Shown piece after piece: positions 7,425 to 15,790 of a DNA stretch of 42,360 nucleotides. The notes under the pieces were generated by a model. The model was not told the DNA's origin. It made no database searches and saw nothing but the letters and a program-made list of their open reading frames with translations. Source of the DNA: Gracilibacillus alcaliphilus (GTDB lineage: Bacteria > Bacillota > Bacilli > Bacillales > Amphibacillaceae); NCBI RefSeq assembly GCF_016909015.1, contig NZ_JAFBFA010000042.1, forward strand, positions 1-42,360. The letters run 5' to 3'. Both the position numbers and the translations under genes were made by a program. Every line of letters starts with the position of its first letter. Within the stretch, counting starts at the first letter, position 1.

Positions 7425-7612
7425 TAGTAATTTCTCTTAATTGTGGTATACTAGTTTAGTTGTAGAACGTGTAAATTGTCGAATGAATGCATGTTTTTAA
7501 GCGTAGGCTATCAGCTAATCACAAGGAAACCGTATCGATGTTTTTCTCACCGATCAGTAAAGCGAGTGTTGGTATGTTAGCTTCGTGTCTAATTTATAAG
7601 GAGAGAACAAAG

Positions 7613-9439
7613 ATGACGCAATTAAGAGAGAACCTTCGAAATATAGCGATTATTGCCCACGTAGACCATGGAAAAACGACTTTAGTAGATCAGTTACTTC
7701 GTTACTCGGGGACTTTTCGTGAGCATGAACAGGTAGCCGAACGTGCTATGGATTCTAATGATATTGAAAAAGAACGTGGAATTACTATCTTGGCAAAGAA
7801 TACAGCCATTAATTATAAAGATACTCGTATCAATATTCTGGATACGCCAGGACATGCCGATTTCGGCGGTGAAGTAGAGCGGATTATGAAGATGGTAGAT
7901 GGGGTATTGTTAGTAGTAGACGCCTATGAGGGCTGTATGCCGCAAACCCGTTTTGTATTAAAAAAGGCTTTGGAACAGAAATTGCAGCCGATTGTTGTCA
8001 TAAACAAGATTGACCGTCCAAATGCCCGTCCAAATGAAGTAATCGATGAGGTGTTAGATTTATTTATTGAGTTGGGAGCAGATGATGATCAATTGGAATT
8101 CCCAGTTGTTTATGCTTCTGCTTTAAATGGTACATCCAGCTTCCCAGATGAAGAACAGCAAGAAACAATGGAACCTGTCTTTGAAACGATTTTAGAGAAA
8201 ATTCCGGCACCAATCGATAATGCGGATGAACCACTACAATTCCAAGTAACTATGTTGGACTATAATGATTATTTAGGCCGAATTGGGGTTGGCCGAGTGT
8301 TCCGCGGAACAATCAAAGTGGGCCAGCAAGTATCTTTAATGAAAACAGATGGATCAGTTAAGAACTTCCGTGTCAATAAACTATTTGGTTTTATTGGTTT
8401 AAAACGAATCGAGATTCAAGAGGCAGCAGCAGGGGATATTATTGCGGTAACTGGTATGGAGGACATCAATGTTGGGGAAACAGTTTGTCCAACTGATCAC
8501 CAAGAAGCACTGCCAATCTTGCGTATTGATGAACCAACTCTGCAAATGACCTTTGTGGTAAACAACAGCCCATTTGCAGGACGGGAAGGGAAATATATCA
8601 CCTCTCGCCAAATCGAAGAACGACTTATGTCTCAACTAGAAACAGATGTAAGTTTGCGTGTAGAACAGACTGCTTCACCAGATGCGTGGGTTGTCTCAGG
8701 GCGTGGTGAATTACACTTATCGATCTTAGTAGAGAATATGCGCCGGGAAGGGTATGAGCTTCAGCTCTCCAAACCGGAAGTTATTGTGAAAGAAATCGAT
8801 GGAGTGCAATGTGAACCAGTGGAACGTGTCCAAATCGATGTGCCCGAAGAGTATACAGGCCCTGTAATGGAGGCGCTAGGTTCTCGTAAAGGCGAAATGA
8901 TCGATATGGTGAACCATGGAACAGGGCAAGTGCGAATGGAGTTTAAGGTGCCATCCCGCGGATTGATTGGTTATGCCACAGAGTTTATGACCCAAACCCG
9001 TGGTTATGGTATCATCAACCATACCTTTGAAGAATATGCTCCACTTTTCAAAGGGCAAGTAGGCGGTCGGCGTGAAGGTGTACTCGTTTCATTGGAGAAT
9101 GGAAAAGCCTCAACATATGGGATTATGAATTTAGAAGATCGTGGTATTATCTTTGTCGATCCTGGAACAGAGGTATACGCAGGAATGATTGTCGGCGAAC
9201 ATAACCGTGAGAATGACTTAACTGTTAATATTACGAAGGAAAAACATTTAACCAATGTTCGTTCTGCCACAAAAGATCAAACGGCAACGATTCGTAAGAC
9301 GCGTAAGTTATCGTTAGAAGAGGCTATTCAGTATTTAAATGATGATGAATACTGTGAAGTAACACCGGAATCGATCCGACTTCGCAAGAAAATCTTGAAT
9401 AAAAATGAACGAGAAAAAGCCGCTAAAAAGAAAGGCTGA
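7613..9439 (+). CDS. typA: Ribosome-associated translational GTPase TypA/BipA
   Basis: A protein of 608 residues matching the TypA family throughout. GTPase motifs are AHVDHGKTT (15-23), the ERGITI switch I, DTPGHADF and NKID. The EF-G-like domains II, III and V follow, then the family-specific C-terminal domain ending in lysine-rich KNEREKAAKKKG. It binds the ribosome and supports 50S assembly, especially in the cold or under stress. I chose the ATG at 7613 (MTQLRENLRNIAI) after AAGGAGAG; an upstream in-frame ATG at 7487 would add 42 non-homologous residues. An extended -10 (TGGTATACT, 7444-7452) lies about 160 bases upstream, so the mRNA has a leader. A terminator follows. Confidence 0.95.
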   Translation: MTQLRENLRNIAIIAHVDHGKTTLVDQLLRYSGTFREHEQVAERAMDSNDIEKERGITILAKNTAINYKDTRINILDTPGHADFGGEVERIMKMVDGVLLVVDAYEGCMPQTRFVLKKALEQKLQPIVVINKIDRPNARPNEVIDEVLDLFIELGADDDQLEFPVVYASALNGTSSFPDEEQQETMEPVFETILEKIPAPIDNADEPLQFQVTMLDYNDYLGRIGVGRVFRGTIKVGQQVSLMKTDGSVKNFRVNKLFGFIGLKRIEIQEAAAGDIIAVTGMEDINVGETVCPTDHQEALPILRIDEPTLQMTFVVNNSPFAGREGKYITSRQIEERLMSQLETDVSLRVEQTASPDAWVVSGRGELHLSILVENMRREGYELQLSKPEVIVKEIDGVQCEPVERVQIDVPEEYTGPVMEALGSRKGEMIDMVNHGTGQVRMEFKVPSRGLIGYATEFMTQTRGYGIINHTFEEYAPLFKGQVGGRREGVLVSLENGKASTYGIMNLEDRGIIFVDPGTEVYAGMIVGEHNRENDLTVNITKEKHLTNVRSATKDQTATIRKTRKLSLEEAIQYLNDDEYCEVTPESIRLRKKILNKNEREKAAKKKG

Positions 9440-9446
9440 TTTCTTT

Positions 9447-9486
9447 GAAAATCCTCAGTGAGCATAAGGCTTGCTTGAGGATTTTC
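9447..9486 (+). terminator. Terminator of typA
   Basis: Perfect 11-bp stem GAAAATCCTCA/TGAGGATTTTC (9447-9457 with 9476-9486) and an 18-nt loop, followed by GTTTATC. The tail is modest, but it lies 7 nt after the stop codon. Confidence 0.75.
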
Positions 9487-9601
9487 GTTTATCATGCTGT
9501 TCATTGTCTGGAAGCTTTCTTAGTTTGGCTGCTATTCGGAAAGGTGTTCATATCGATACTAATAAATAAAAAATGGATCAATTTAGAAACGGGGTGAAAG
9601 G

Positions 9602-9877
9602 ATGCGTTTTTTTAAACGAGTTAAGTTCTTGTTTCAGTTTCGTCAGTCAATTCCTTTCTTCAAGGAGTTCTATTTATCACGGGAGGTAACAATTGCCTCT
9701 AAACTGATATCCGTCTTACTAATTATCGGTTACGCTGTTTTTCCGTTTGATTTGATCCCTGATTATTTGCTTGTTTTAGGTATTTTTGATGATATAGTAG
9801 TGATTAGTTTTATCCTGCAGTTAATGGTTAAGATGGCTCCAGATCAGCTCAAAACAAAATATAATTTGAAGCAGTAA
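9602..9877 (+). CDS. YkvA/DUF1232 family small membrane protein
   Basis: Ninety-one residues from the ATG at 9602 after GGGGTGAAAGG. The basic N-terminus (MRFFKRVKFLFQFRQ) precedes a hydrophobic helix, and the family signature YAVFPFDLIPDYLLVLGIFDD lies at about 44-64 within a second hydrophobic segment. DUF1232 proteins carry this P-x-D-x-I/L-P-D core; their function is not established, though they are membrane-associated. It is probably monocistronic: the typA terminator lies before it and a short intrinsic terminator overlaps its stop codon. Confidence 0.85.
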   Translation: MRFFKRVKFLFQFRQSIPFFKEFYLSREVTIASKLISVLLIIGYAVFPFDLIPDYLLVLGIFDDIVVISFILQLMVKMAPDQLKTKYNLKQ

Positions 9878-9897
9878 GATATACTGCCATTTTTTTG
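9871..9897 (+). terminator. Compact terminator overlapping the YkvA-type stop codon
   Basis: Six-base-pair stem GCAGTA/TACTGC (9871-9876 with 9882-9887), a 5-nt loop, then CATTTTTTT. The left arm contains the TAA stop (9875-9877). A second weak pairing, ACTGC with GCAGT at 9897-9901, brackets the T-run. Confidence 0.65.
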
Positions 9898-10004
9898 CAG
9901 TGTAATTGGCTGTATGCCTTTCAATTCAAACAATAAGGCTAAGTGGGAGATCCAACAGCCAGTAAGTCTTGATTGGTTCAACTAAGGTTTGGTAGGGGAG
10001 AGAG

Positions 10005-10084
10005 GAAACGGACGAAGTTCACGGCGTCGTGTCGTAGCGCCTGCACTAGCGCATTCTATGCCTCGGCCCACTGAACGAAGTTTC
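10005..10084. repeat. Long irregular intergenic hairpin
   Basis: GAAAC (10005-10009) pairs with GTTTC (10080-10084), and GTTCA (10017-10021) with TGAAC (10072-10076). The inner part is GC-rich (CGGCGTCGTGTCGTAGCGCC) and carries GCGC repeats. It resembles in size and style the element at 3695-3840 but is not a clear copy of it. It lies 40 bp upstream of the capA-like gene. Confidence 0.45.
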
Positions 10085-10127
10085 ACTTTATGGTAGAATA
10101 AATGAAAACAACATAGGAGTGCGGTAT

Positions 10128-11282
10128 ATGACAAAATTCGGGATGATGCTTCTTACCATCTTGCTATTATTGGCTGGGTGTGGAGAAAGTGATCAAACGA
10201 GCGAACCGAGTGAACAAATAAGGACACCTAAATTGCCAGAAAAAGAGGCCGTAGAAATTAACCCTAAAATAACTGTGGCTGCAGTGGGAGACATTTTAAT
10301 TCATGACAGGGTTTATGAGGATGCTTGGGATGGTGATCGATATGATTTTCTCTCCATGATGACTGAGGTTGGCGAGTACTTAGAGGAACCGGACATTACC
10401 ATGGCTAATCAGGAAACGATTATGGGAGGCGAGGAGATTGGTTTATCTGGTTATCCGTCCTTTAACAGTCCATATGAAATAGGAGATGATCTCCAAGAGA
10501 CGGGTGTGGATATGGTAACGATGGCTAATAACCATACCTTGGACAGAGGAGAACAGGCGATACGCAATGCGATTGACTATTATGAAGAAATTGGTATGGA
10601 ATACACCGGCAGCTTTAAAAGTGAGGCAGATCGAGAACGGATAAGAGTGTTAGAAACAGAACAAGGTATTTCGATTGCCTTTTTGAGCTATACCTATGGT
10701 ACCAATGGTATTTCGACGCCGCATGGAAAGGACTACCTTGTTAATCTAATAGACCGGGAACAGATTGCCCAAGACGTCGAGAAAGCAGAGCAAGAAGCTG
10801 ATATTACGATTGTTAGTCTGCATTTTGGCCAAGAAGAAGAGCGTTCTCCAAATCAAGAGCAGCAAGAACTGGCACAATATGCCGCTGATCTAGGAGTGGA
10901 AGTGGTGATTGGTCATCATCCTCATGTGCTGCAGCCAATGGAATGGATCGAAGGGCGGGACGGAAAACCGACATTAGTTGCTTATTCCCTTGGGAATTTT
11001 TTATCTGGACAGTATCAATTCTATAATCGGATTGGCGGGATATTACAATTCGATCTTGTCAAAGAGAAAAATGAAGTTACCGTACAAGCCCCGCGGTTTC
11101 TGCCGACATTTGTGACTTTTGATATAGAAGAGGATATCATGAAGAATGTGCAGGTAGTACCGCTGGAGGAAGTGCCAGAAGGTCAAATAGATGATCCTGG
11201 ACAGGCTTTAGAGGAAATCGAAGCCCACCTTTCTCAGAATATGCCCGAATTAGAATTTATCAGGAACAATGGGACAGATTAG
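10128..11282 (+). CDS. CapA/PgsA-type metallophosphatase-fold lipoprotein
   Basis: A surface lipoprotein of 384 residues. The signal peptide ends in the lipobox LLAGC (C18). The CapA domain covers about 50-320. Its blocks are AAVGDILIHDRVY, MANQETIMGG, MANNHTLDRG, SLHFGQE and VIGHHPHVLQPME, ending with YSLGNFLSGQ; the D, N and H residues of these blocks are the metal-site set of the calcineurin-like fold. Family members include the poly-gamma-glutamate factor PgsA/CapA, but no capB/capC genes are nearby, so polyglutamate synthesis is not supported. I chose the ATG at 10128, 8 nt after AGGAG; a GTG at 10119 overlaps that ribosome site. The substrate is unknown. Confidence 0.87.
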   Translation: MTKFGMMLLTILLLLAGCGESDQTSEPSEQIRTPKLPEKEAVEINPKITVAAVGDILIHDRVYEDAWDGDRYDFLSMMTEVGEYLEEPDITMANQETIMGGEEIGLSGYPSFNSPYEIGDDLQETGVDMVTMANNHTLDRGEQAIRNAIDYYEEIGMEYTGSFKSEADRERIRVLETEQGISIAFLSYTYGTNGISTPHGKDYLVNLIDREQIAQDVEKAEQEADITIVSLHFGQEEERSPNQEQQELAQYAADLGVEVVIGHHPHVLQPMEWIEGRDGKPTLVAYSLGNFLSGQYQFYNRIGGILQFDLVKEKNEVTVQAPRFLPTFVTFDIEEDIMKNVQVVPLEEVPEGQIDDPGQALEEIEAHLSQNMPELEFIRNNGTD

Positions 11283-11345
11283 TTGCGCTAGTGTAAGGAA
11301 AATGCTAGTTTTTAATACAAAGGAACTAAAAAAGGAGAATGAATA

Positions 11346-11666
11346 ATGGAAGCAATTCAAACTGTAGAACAATTTAACGATATTATTTCATCTGATAAGC
11401 CAGTAATTATCAAATTTTATGCTGATTGGTGTCCAGACTGCAAACGTATGGACATGTTTATTGGTGAGATACTAGAGCAGTATAATAACTATGATTGGTA
11501 TCAAGTAAACAGTGACGAGGTAGCTGGTCTGGCGGAGAAATATGATGTAATGGGAATTCCGAGCCTGCTTATTTTTCAAAACGGTGAAAAGGTCGCACAC
11601 CGTCACAGTGCCTACACCAAAACACCAGATGATGTTCTATCATTTCTACAAGAAGAATTAGCATAA
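11346..11666 (+). CDS. Thioredoxin-like protein with CPDC active site
   Basis: A cytosolic thioredoxin-fold protein of 106 residues. The active site ADWCPDCKRM has C29 and C32, and the cis-proline loop is MGIPSLLIF. The CPDC sequence differs from the CGPC of housekeeping thioredoxin and resembles the YtpP/YdbP group of Bacillaceae. It should act as a thiol-disulfide reductant or chaperone-like partner of unknown target. Start: ATG at 11346 after AAAAAAGGAG. It follows the capA-like gene by 63 bases without a clear terminator between, so it may be partly co-transcribed. A terminator follows it. Confidence 0.88.
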   Translation: MEAIQTVEQFNDIISSDKPVIIKFYADWCPDCKRMDMFIGEILEQYNNYDWYQVNSDEVAGLAEKYDVMGIPSLLIFQNGEKVAHRHSAYTKTPDDVLSFLQEELA

Positions 11667-11671
11667 TCATA

Positions 11672-11711
11672 GGGGCTTTTACCACAATCCGCTGGTAGAA
11701 GCTCTTTTGTT
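11672..11711 (+). terminator. Terminator of the thioredoxin-like gene
   Basis: Imperfect stem GGGCTTTTACCA (about 11673-11684) with TGGTAGAAGCTC (about 11693-11704), then TTTTGTTG. It lies a few bases after the stop. Confidence 0.65.
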
Positions 11712-12038
11712 GAAATCAACAGAAACCGATCCTGCCTTGGAACAGTAAAGAAAAATAAGATCCAGTGTACGCGCTGATTATTACGGAAAAGGAGCGAATG
11801 CTTATCAATCATAGGTATAGTACAAGCGATTTTCCCTCACAACATATCTAATAAAATTTCCGCAATGAATATGTCCATCGTAACTAACCTCAGCGGAAAG
11901 GAAACTTTTCACACTATTGTACCGTATGCATAATACATGCAACGGAATTTATTCCTTTTGATTGAGTCTGCCAACTTGACGGAGTCTGGGGCAGACATAT
12001 GAGAGATAGCCATCTGATAAATGGAGGGAGGGGATTGT
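11712..12038. other. Intergenic upstream of the ABC exporter genes
   Basis: No coding frame with a ribosome site. A 7-bp hairpin GTCTGCC/GGCAGAC (11966-11972 with 11990-11996) lies in the probable 5' leader of the ABC operon. I cannot name a confident promoter; a weak candidate -10 is near the TAATAC around 11930. Confidence 0.45.
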
Positions 12039-12725
12039 GTGCTAGAAGTGAACGGCTTAGAAGTATCTATTCAACAGCAGGTAATTTTGCATGAGATTAG
12101 CTTTTCACTGCAACAGGGTTCTATCACGGCATTAATCGGTCATAATGGGGCCGGTAAATCAACCATTATGAAGACGATAATGGGATGGCAGGAAAAACGG
12201 GAAGGGACCATTCAATTGAATGGAGTCGATCAAGATCAATCATTTGTGGATTTCAAGCGTCAGTTATCGTACATACCCGAAGAACCATTCTTATTGCCAG
12301 AATTAACAGTGATGCAGCATTTTCAATTATATGGTCAAAGTTATCAGCTAGAACAGGAATTATTTAGAGAACGCGTCCAAATATTTACAAAAACCTTTGA
12401 ATTAGCCGATAAATTAAATGAATATCCTGAAGCACTTTCAAAGGGGATGCGCCAAAAAGTCCAGACAATTTGTGCACTGCTGCCCGATGTCTCCTTATTG
12501 TTAATCGATGAACCTTTTATGGGATTAGATATAGATGCCGCCGCCGATTTAACCGAACTTTTAAAAGAAAAGGCGGCTAAAGGTACCATGATTTTATTGA
12601 CGTCTCACCAACTGGAGCGGATGGAGGAATTGGCAGAACATTATATCATGCTGCATCATGGAGAGATAGAAGAACAGGGATTGATGGTCCATTTTCAAGC
12701 TTTATCGAGGAGAACTACCAAATGA
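12039..12725 (+). CDS. ABC transporter ATP-binding protein (EcsA/YthP type)
   Basis: Nucleotide-binding subunit of 228 residues from the GTG at 12039, placed 6 nt after GGAGGGAGGGG; the ATG at 12021 lies inside that site. Motifs in order are Walker A (GHNGAGKST), the Q-loop region (SYIPEEPFLL), the signature ALSKGMRQK, Walker B (LLLIDEPFMGLD) and the switch histidine (LLTSHQ). The YIPEEP and SKGMRQKV blocks match EcsA and YthP of Bacillus, whose exporters affect secretion and membrane functions. Its stop overlaps the permease start by four bases. The substrate is not known. Confidence 0.87.
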   Translation: MLEVNGLEVSIQQQVILHEISFSLQQGSITALIGHNGAGKSTIMKTIMGWQEKREGTIQLNGVDQDQSFVDFKRQLSYIPEEPFLLPELTVMQHFQLYGQSYQLEQELFRERVQIFTKTFELADKLNEYPEALSKGMRQKVQTICALLPDVSLLLIDEPFMGLDIDAAADLTELLKEKAAKGTMILLTSHQLERMEELAEHYIMLHHGEIEEQGLMVHFQALSRRTTK

Positions 12726-13756
12726 AAGCCACGATACAGTTGTTGCGATTCTTGAGAAAAAGCCGGGCACAAAAGAAAAAGAAGTTATACCAGCAGGCAG
12801 TTGGTGTGGCATTTGATTGGGTCATCATGATCTACCTAGCATTTTTTGCGGGGCTGGGTGTTTTTATTGGCTATGGCTTTATTCAAGAGGCTGCAGATAT
12901 GTTGCTGGCTTATCAGTCCTTGTTGGCAAGTATTTTGCCAGTAGTGCTTCTTGGTATTGTCCTCAGTATGATAGGGCTCTCTTTCTATCAGCCGGGAATA
13001 GCGATTACTAGTACGGAATGGAAGCTTACTTCCTTGCCGTTTACTATGGAGCATATTTGGCTGTTACTTTATTTAAGGGCAATCGCACATAGGGCATTAC
13101 TAGTGAGTGTAATCTTTTTTATGATCTTTATCCTCACCCCTTATCCATTAGAATTTGTCTTACCATGGTATAGTTACTTTTTGCTGGCAGCTGTCCTAAC
13201 TCTCTTACCTCAGTGGTATATATTCCAGATAGAGGGCTGGAGAAAGCTGTTGTTTTGCCTTGTTGGTTTTGTCCTGATCATAATGGCAAGGCTGTTATTT
13301 GCGATATTGGATTTAGATCCTACACATGTCTTTATTCTTGCATTGGCACTGCTCCATGTTTATTTATGGCCAAGAAGGCTAACTCACATTAATTGGCAAA
13401 AGGTAATGGAAAAAAATGATGAAAAGGTATGGAATATTACGTTTGTCAACTATATGAGCGGTAATCATCAGCCCAAGATAAAGCGACATTATTTTGTCAA
13501 AAGCTTATTTGCCTCTCCACGGCGAAAACAGCCATTTGATTATCAAGATAAGATGAAGGTGATGCGCAAGTTATGGTGGAAAAGTTTTGAGCAAGAAGTT
13601 AATCAGGTGGCAAAATTTATCTCCAGTCTATTGGGATTAGTGATTGTATTACTATTTCTTCCATCAGAGATGCAAGGAATCATGAGTCTTGTTATTATTT
13701 TTTTATTTGTAACTATTTCGACCAGTTTCTTTCTATTTTATTTCAAGATAAATTAA
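12722..13756 (+). CDS. ABC transporter permease, EcsB/YthQ type (N-terminal part, apparently frameshifted)
   Basis: An integral membrane partner of the preceding ATPase, translationally coupled through ATGA. The frame gives 344 residues: a basic N-terminus (RFLRKSRAQKKKKLYQQ) that is typical of EcsB-like proteins, then at least six hydrophobic segments, and a cytosolic loop around residues 225-285. It stops at TAA 13754-13756 inside a hydrophobic helix region (STSFFLFYF). From about 13740 the +2 frame continues FQDKLIHSIPWD and then several more membrane segments up to 14118. Family proteins continue in this way, so a one-base indel near 13735-13748 is likely. Either the gene is broken or the read has an error. 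Confidence 0.75.
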   Translation: MKATIQLLRFLRKSRAQKKKKLYQQAVGVAFDWVIMIYLAFFAGLGVFIGYGFIQEAADMLLAYQSLLASILPVVLLGIVLSMIGLSFYQPGIAITSTEWKLTSLPFTMEHIWLLLYLRAIAHRALLVSVIFFMIFILTPYPLEFVLPWYSYFLLAAVLTLLPQWYIFQIEGWRKLLFCLVGFVLIIMARLLFAILDLDPTHVFILALALLHVYLWPRRLTHINWQKVMEKNDEKVWNITFVNYMSGNHQPKIKRHYFVKSLFASPRRKQPFDYQDKMKVMRKLWWKSFEQEVNQVAKFISSLLGLVIVLLFLPSEMQGIMSLVIIFLFVTISTSFFLFYFKIN

Positions 13757-13776
13757 TCCATAGTATTCCATGGGAT

Positions 13777-14118
13777 GTGAACGCCATCCTTCGATCTTTC
13801 TGGCAATTCGTTATATGGCCTGTAATTGGTTTACCGACTTTGATAATGATTATGATAGGAATTAGCCATACCTGGAGTCTATTATTGATCTTACAGGGCC
13901 TCTTTTTAATCTTTGTTTTATTATTTTTAATGGCGTTGCAATTGGAAGAAATGGCTTGTAAGTTGCAGAATAAATGGTATCAGATTTCTCCTTTCGAACG
14001 AGGGATTCGTCTGTTAACATACATCAGCGTGGCGGTAAGTTTTATATATCTGTGGATTATAGGATTAAGCATTGTTTTATTAGGGTATTGGAAGCTAAGA
14101 ATAAAAAAAGATGTATAA
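13777..14118 (+). pseudogene. C-terminal fragment of the EcsB/YthQ-type permease (frameshifted continuation)
   Basis: About 113 codons from a GTG at 13777; the frame is open further upstream to about 13741 and reads in continuity with the permease. There is no ribosome site before the GTG. The fragment has three hydrophobic segments (FVIWPVIGLPTLIMIMIG, LLLILQGLFLIFVLLFLMAL, YISVAVSFIYLWIIGLSIVLL) and a charged end, KLRIKKDV. Together the two frames give roughly 465 codons, somewhat longer than the approximately 400 residues of EcsB. I read it as the tail of one gene, not a separate one. Confidence 0.65.
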
Positions 14119-14154
14119 AGTGAATGTTAACAAAGTGTAGTAGAGGGGACTAAC

Positions 14155-14214
14155 ATCGGCAACGACTTGGGCATATGATTACTCGTCCTGCCGAAAATAT
14201 GTGTTGCTACCGAT
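14155..14214. other. Imperfect hairpin between the permease and the MarR gene
   Basis: ATCGGCAAC (14155-14163) pairs with GTTGC[TA]CCGAT (14203-14214) apart from a two-base bulge, enclosing about 40 nt. No T-run follows. It may be a degenerate intergenic repeat or part of the leader of the regulator gene. Confidence 0.35.
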
Positions 14215-14321
14215 ATGTCCGTCGAAAGTGCAATTAACACAAGAAGTTTGCCATGTCATTTTTATTAAATGTTTTGAACATCCTGATAAAGTTTAAAGGG
14301 GATAGTGGAAGGGTGATGAAT

Positions 14322-14795
14322 ATGTTGCAAGAGAAGAATGAATATATACAGAAGAAACAAGATCCGTCTCTGAAGTTGTTTGTTGTACTGTCTAAGGCTT
14401 ATCGGTCGGTTGCTGATCAAGTCGCAAAAGACATAAGCAGTTATGGCCTTAACACGACTGATTTTGGTGTATTGGAATTGCTGTATCATCAAGGTGATCA
14501 TACATTGCAGAAGATTGGGGAAAAGATTTTGCTGGCAAGCGGCAGTATTACTTATGTTGTAGATAAATTAGAGAAGAAAGGTCTGATTAAACGCACGCCA
14601 TGTCCAACAGACCGCCGTATCACATATGCTTCGATTACAGCGGAAGGTGAGCAATTACTGAACGATATCTTTCCGCAGCATTGGAGACAAATAGAGGCGA
14701 TTATGGGGGGCTTAGAGGAGGAAGAGAAATTAGCAGCGATTCAATTGTTAAAGAAGCTCGGGTTATATGCGAATAATCTTTCTAAGAAAAAATAG
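14322..14795 (+). CDS. MarR-family transcriptional regulator, MhqR-like
   Basis: A winged-helix repressor of 157 residues. I chose the ATG at 14322 (MLQEKNEYIQ), about 6 nt after AAGGGTGA; ATGs at 14316 and 14253 are in frame but poorly placed. The DNA-binding part runs from FGVLELLYHQGDHTLQKIGEKI through LASGSITYVVDKLEKKGLI to the wing CPTDRRITYASIT. The LASGSITYVVDKLE helix is close to MhqR/YkvE of B. subtilis, which senses quinones and catechols. Two cysteines are not obvious as a redox pair (one, in TPCPTDRR). No target dioxygenase or azoreductase gene lies next to it, so the regulon is unknown. Confidence 0.82.
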   Translation: MLQEKNEYIQKKQDPSLKLFVVLSKAYRSVADQVAKDISSYGLNTTDFGVLELLYHQGDHTLQKIGEKILLASGSITYVVDKLEKKGLIKRTPCPTDRRITYASITAEGEQLLNDIFPQHWRQIEAIMGGLEEEEKLAAIQLLKKLGLYANNLSKKK

Positions 14796-14828
14796 TTTGA
14801 AACCTGTAAGAGGTGGGTAGAAATAACT

Positions 14829-15130
14829 ATAAGCATTTGTTCGAAAAAGTTTACTTAGAATGATATCTCGATTACGAAAGATTACTTTTTTGGTTTATGG
14901 AACACACCGTTAAGGAACCACAGGACCATGAGAAGGGGACTGTACTTCTTAAGCCATCATGTTATCTGTGCAGCAGAACAGTAAATCATACGTATGAGTC
15001 ATATCGTTAGTTGTTTATCAAGGTATGGATGCATTCATGCTTTTCTCTCGGAGTTAATCGGTTAGCATGTGATGGAGTGGACAACAAATGGTTTCATTCT
15101 AGGGTAGGGAACTTTTTGAACACGCACTAT
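14829..15130. mobile_element. MITE-like element, copy A (302 bp)
   Basis: Bounded by imperfect inverted repeats: ATAAGCATTTGTTCGAAAAA at the left and, on the opposite strand, ATAGTGCGTGTTCAAAAAG at the right (gaactttttgaacacgc, 15109-15125). The shared core is TGTTCAAAAAGTT. Two further elements (19572-19707 and 23797-23845) have the same ends. No transposase frame is present inside. It fills the space between the MarR gene and the glutaredoxin-like gene, and its right end is 27 bp from that start codon. Confidence 0.55.
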
Positions 15131-15156
15131 CATCACTTTCTGAGGGGGTACATCCA

Positions 15157-15393
15157 GTGAATCAGCAAATAGATGTATACATCAGCGATAATTGTGCAGA
15201 ATGTGAAAAGTTAATACAATTTTTAGAAGAGGCTAACCTATCTTTTTATGAGAAAAACACTACAAAAGATAAACAGAACTTAATGGAATTACAGCAACAA
15301 AATGTGTTTATCACACCTGCAGTTATTATCGATGACCATCATCCCATTATCGGGTTTCAACCAGATAAAATAATACGTTTAGTGAATTTATAA
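15157..15393 (+). CDS. Glutaredoxin-like protein
   Basis: A small thioredoxin-fold protein of 78 residues starting at GTG 15157 after TGAGGGGGT. The dithiol motif is C13-A-E-C16 near the N-terminus, the cis-proline block is ITPAVIIDDH, and the end GFQPDKIIRLV is typical of glutaredoxin/NrdH-type proteins. It should reduce disulfides or mixed disulfides in the cytosol, perhaps with bacillithiol in this lineage, though that is inference. It is followed by a YppG-like gene 61 bases on, with no terminator between. Confidence 0.82.
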   Translation: MNQQIDVYISDNCAECEKLIQFLEEANLSFYEKNTTKDKQNLMELQQQNVFITPAVIIDDHHPIIGFQPDKIIRLVNL

Positions 15394-15454
15394 GTAACCA
15401 TTCGCCACCCACTTGCATAGGCTAACAAAAAGCAGATCGGGTGGAGGGATAAAA

Positions 15455-15790
15455 ATGGACTATTATAGGTATAATAATGGGTATCCAGGGCAATTTCCGA
15501 ATCAGCAGGCTTCGCCTCATTATATGCCGCAAACATACACAACGCCATTACCAATGACACCTTTTCAATATTATCAGAAACCAATGATGCCCAATCCTTA
15601 TGAAGGCTGGAAGCAAACCTCTTCTTCGCCAAAACCTTCTAATTCTATGTTACAATATTTTCAGGATAAGAATGGTGAAATGGATTTGGATAAGGTTTTT
15701 CATACGGTCAATCAATTAGCTAATACTTATCAGCAGGTGTCCCCTTTAGTGAAGAATATGGGTGGGTGGTTAAAAGCATTTCAAAAATAA
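15455..15790 (+). CDS. YppG-like protein
   Basis: One hundred and eleven residues from the ATG at 15455 after GGTGGAGGG; an upstream in-frame ATG at 15413 has no ribosome site. The N-terminal half is rich in tyrosine, proline, asparagine and methionine (YYRYNNGYPGQFPNQQ), as in spore-coat-type proteins. The C-terminal half carries the family block LQYFQDKNGEMDLDKVF, then VNQLANTYQQVSPLVKNMGG. This layout matches YppG of Bacillus, a small protein of unknown function found in spore formers. A coat or spore-surface role is plausible but unproven. Confidence 0.75.
   Translation: MDYYRYNNGYPGQFPNQQASPHYMPQTYTTPLPMTPFQYYQKPMMPNPYEGWKQTSSSPKPSNSMLQYFQDKNGEMDLDKVFHTVNQLANTYQQVSPLVKNMGGWLKAFQK

Noticed and set aside
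7487..7612. Forty-two-codon N-terminal extension of typA
   Set aside because: No Shine-Dalgarno before 7487, no similarity to TypA N-termini, and a well-placed AAGGAGAG precedes the ATG at 7613.
10128..11282. Poly-gamma-glutamate capsule operon
   Set aside because: The CapA-domain lipoprotein has no capB, capC or capD neighbours; the domain alone does not imply capsule synthesis.
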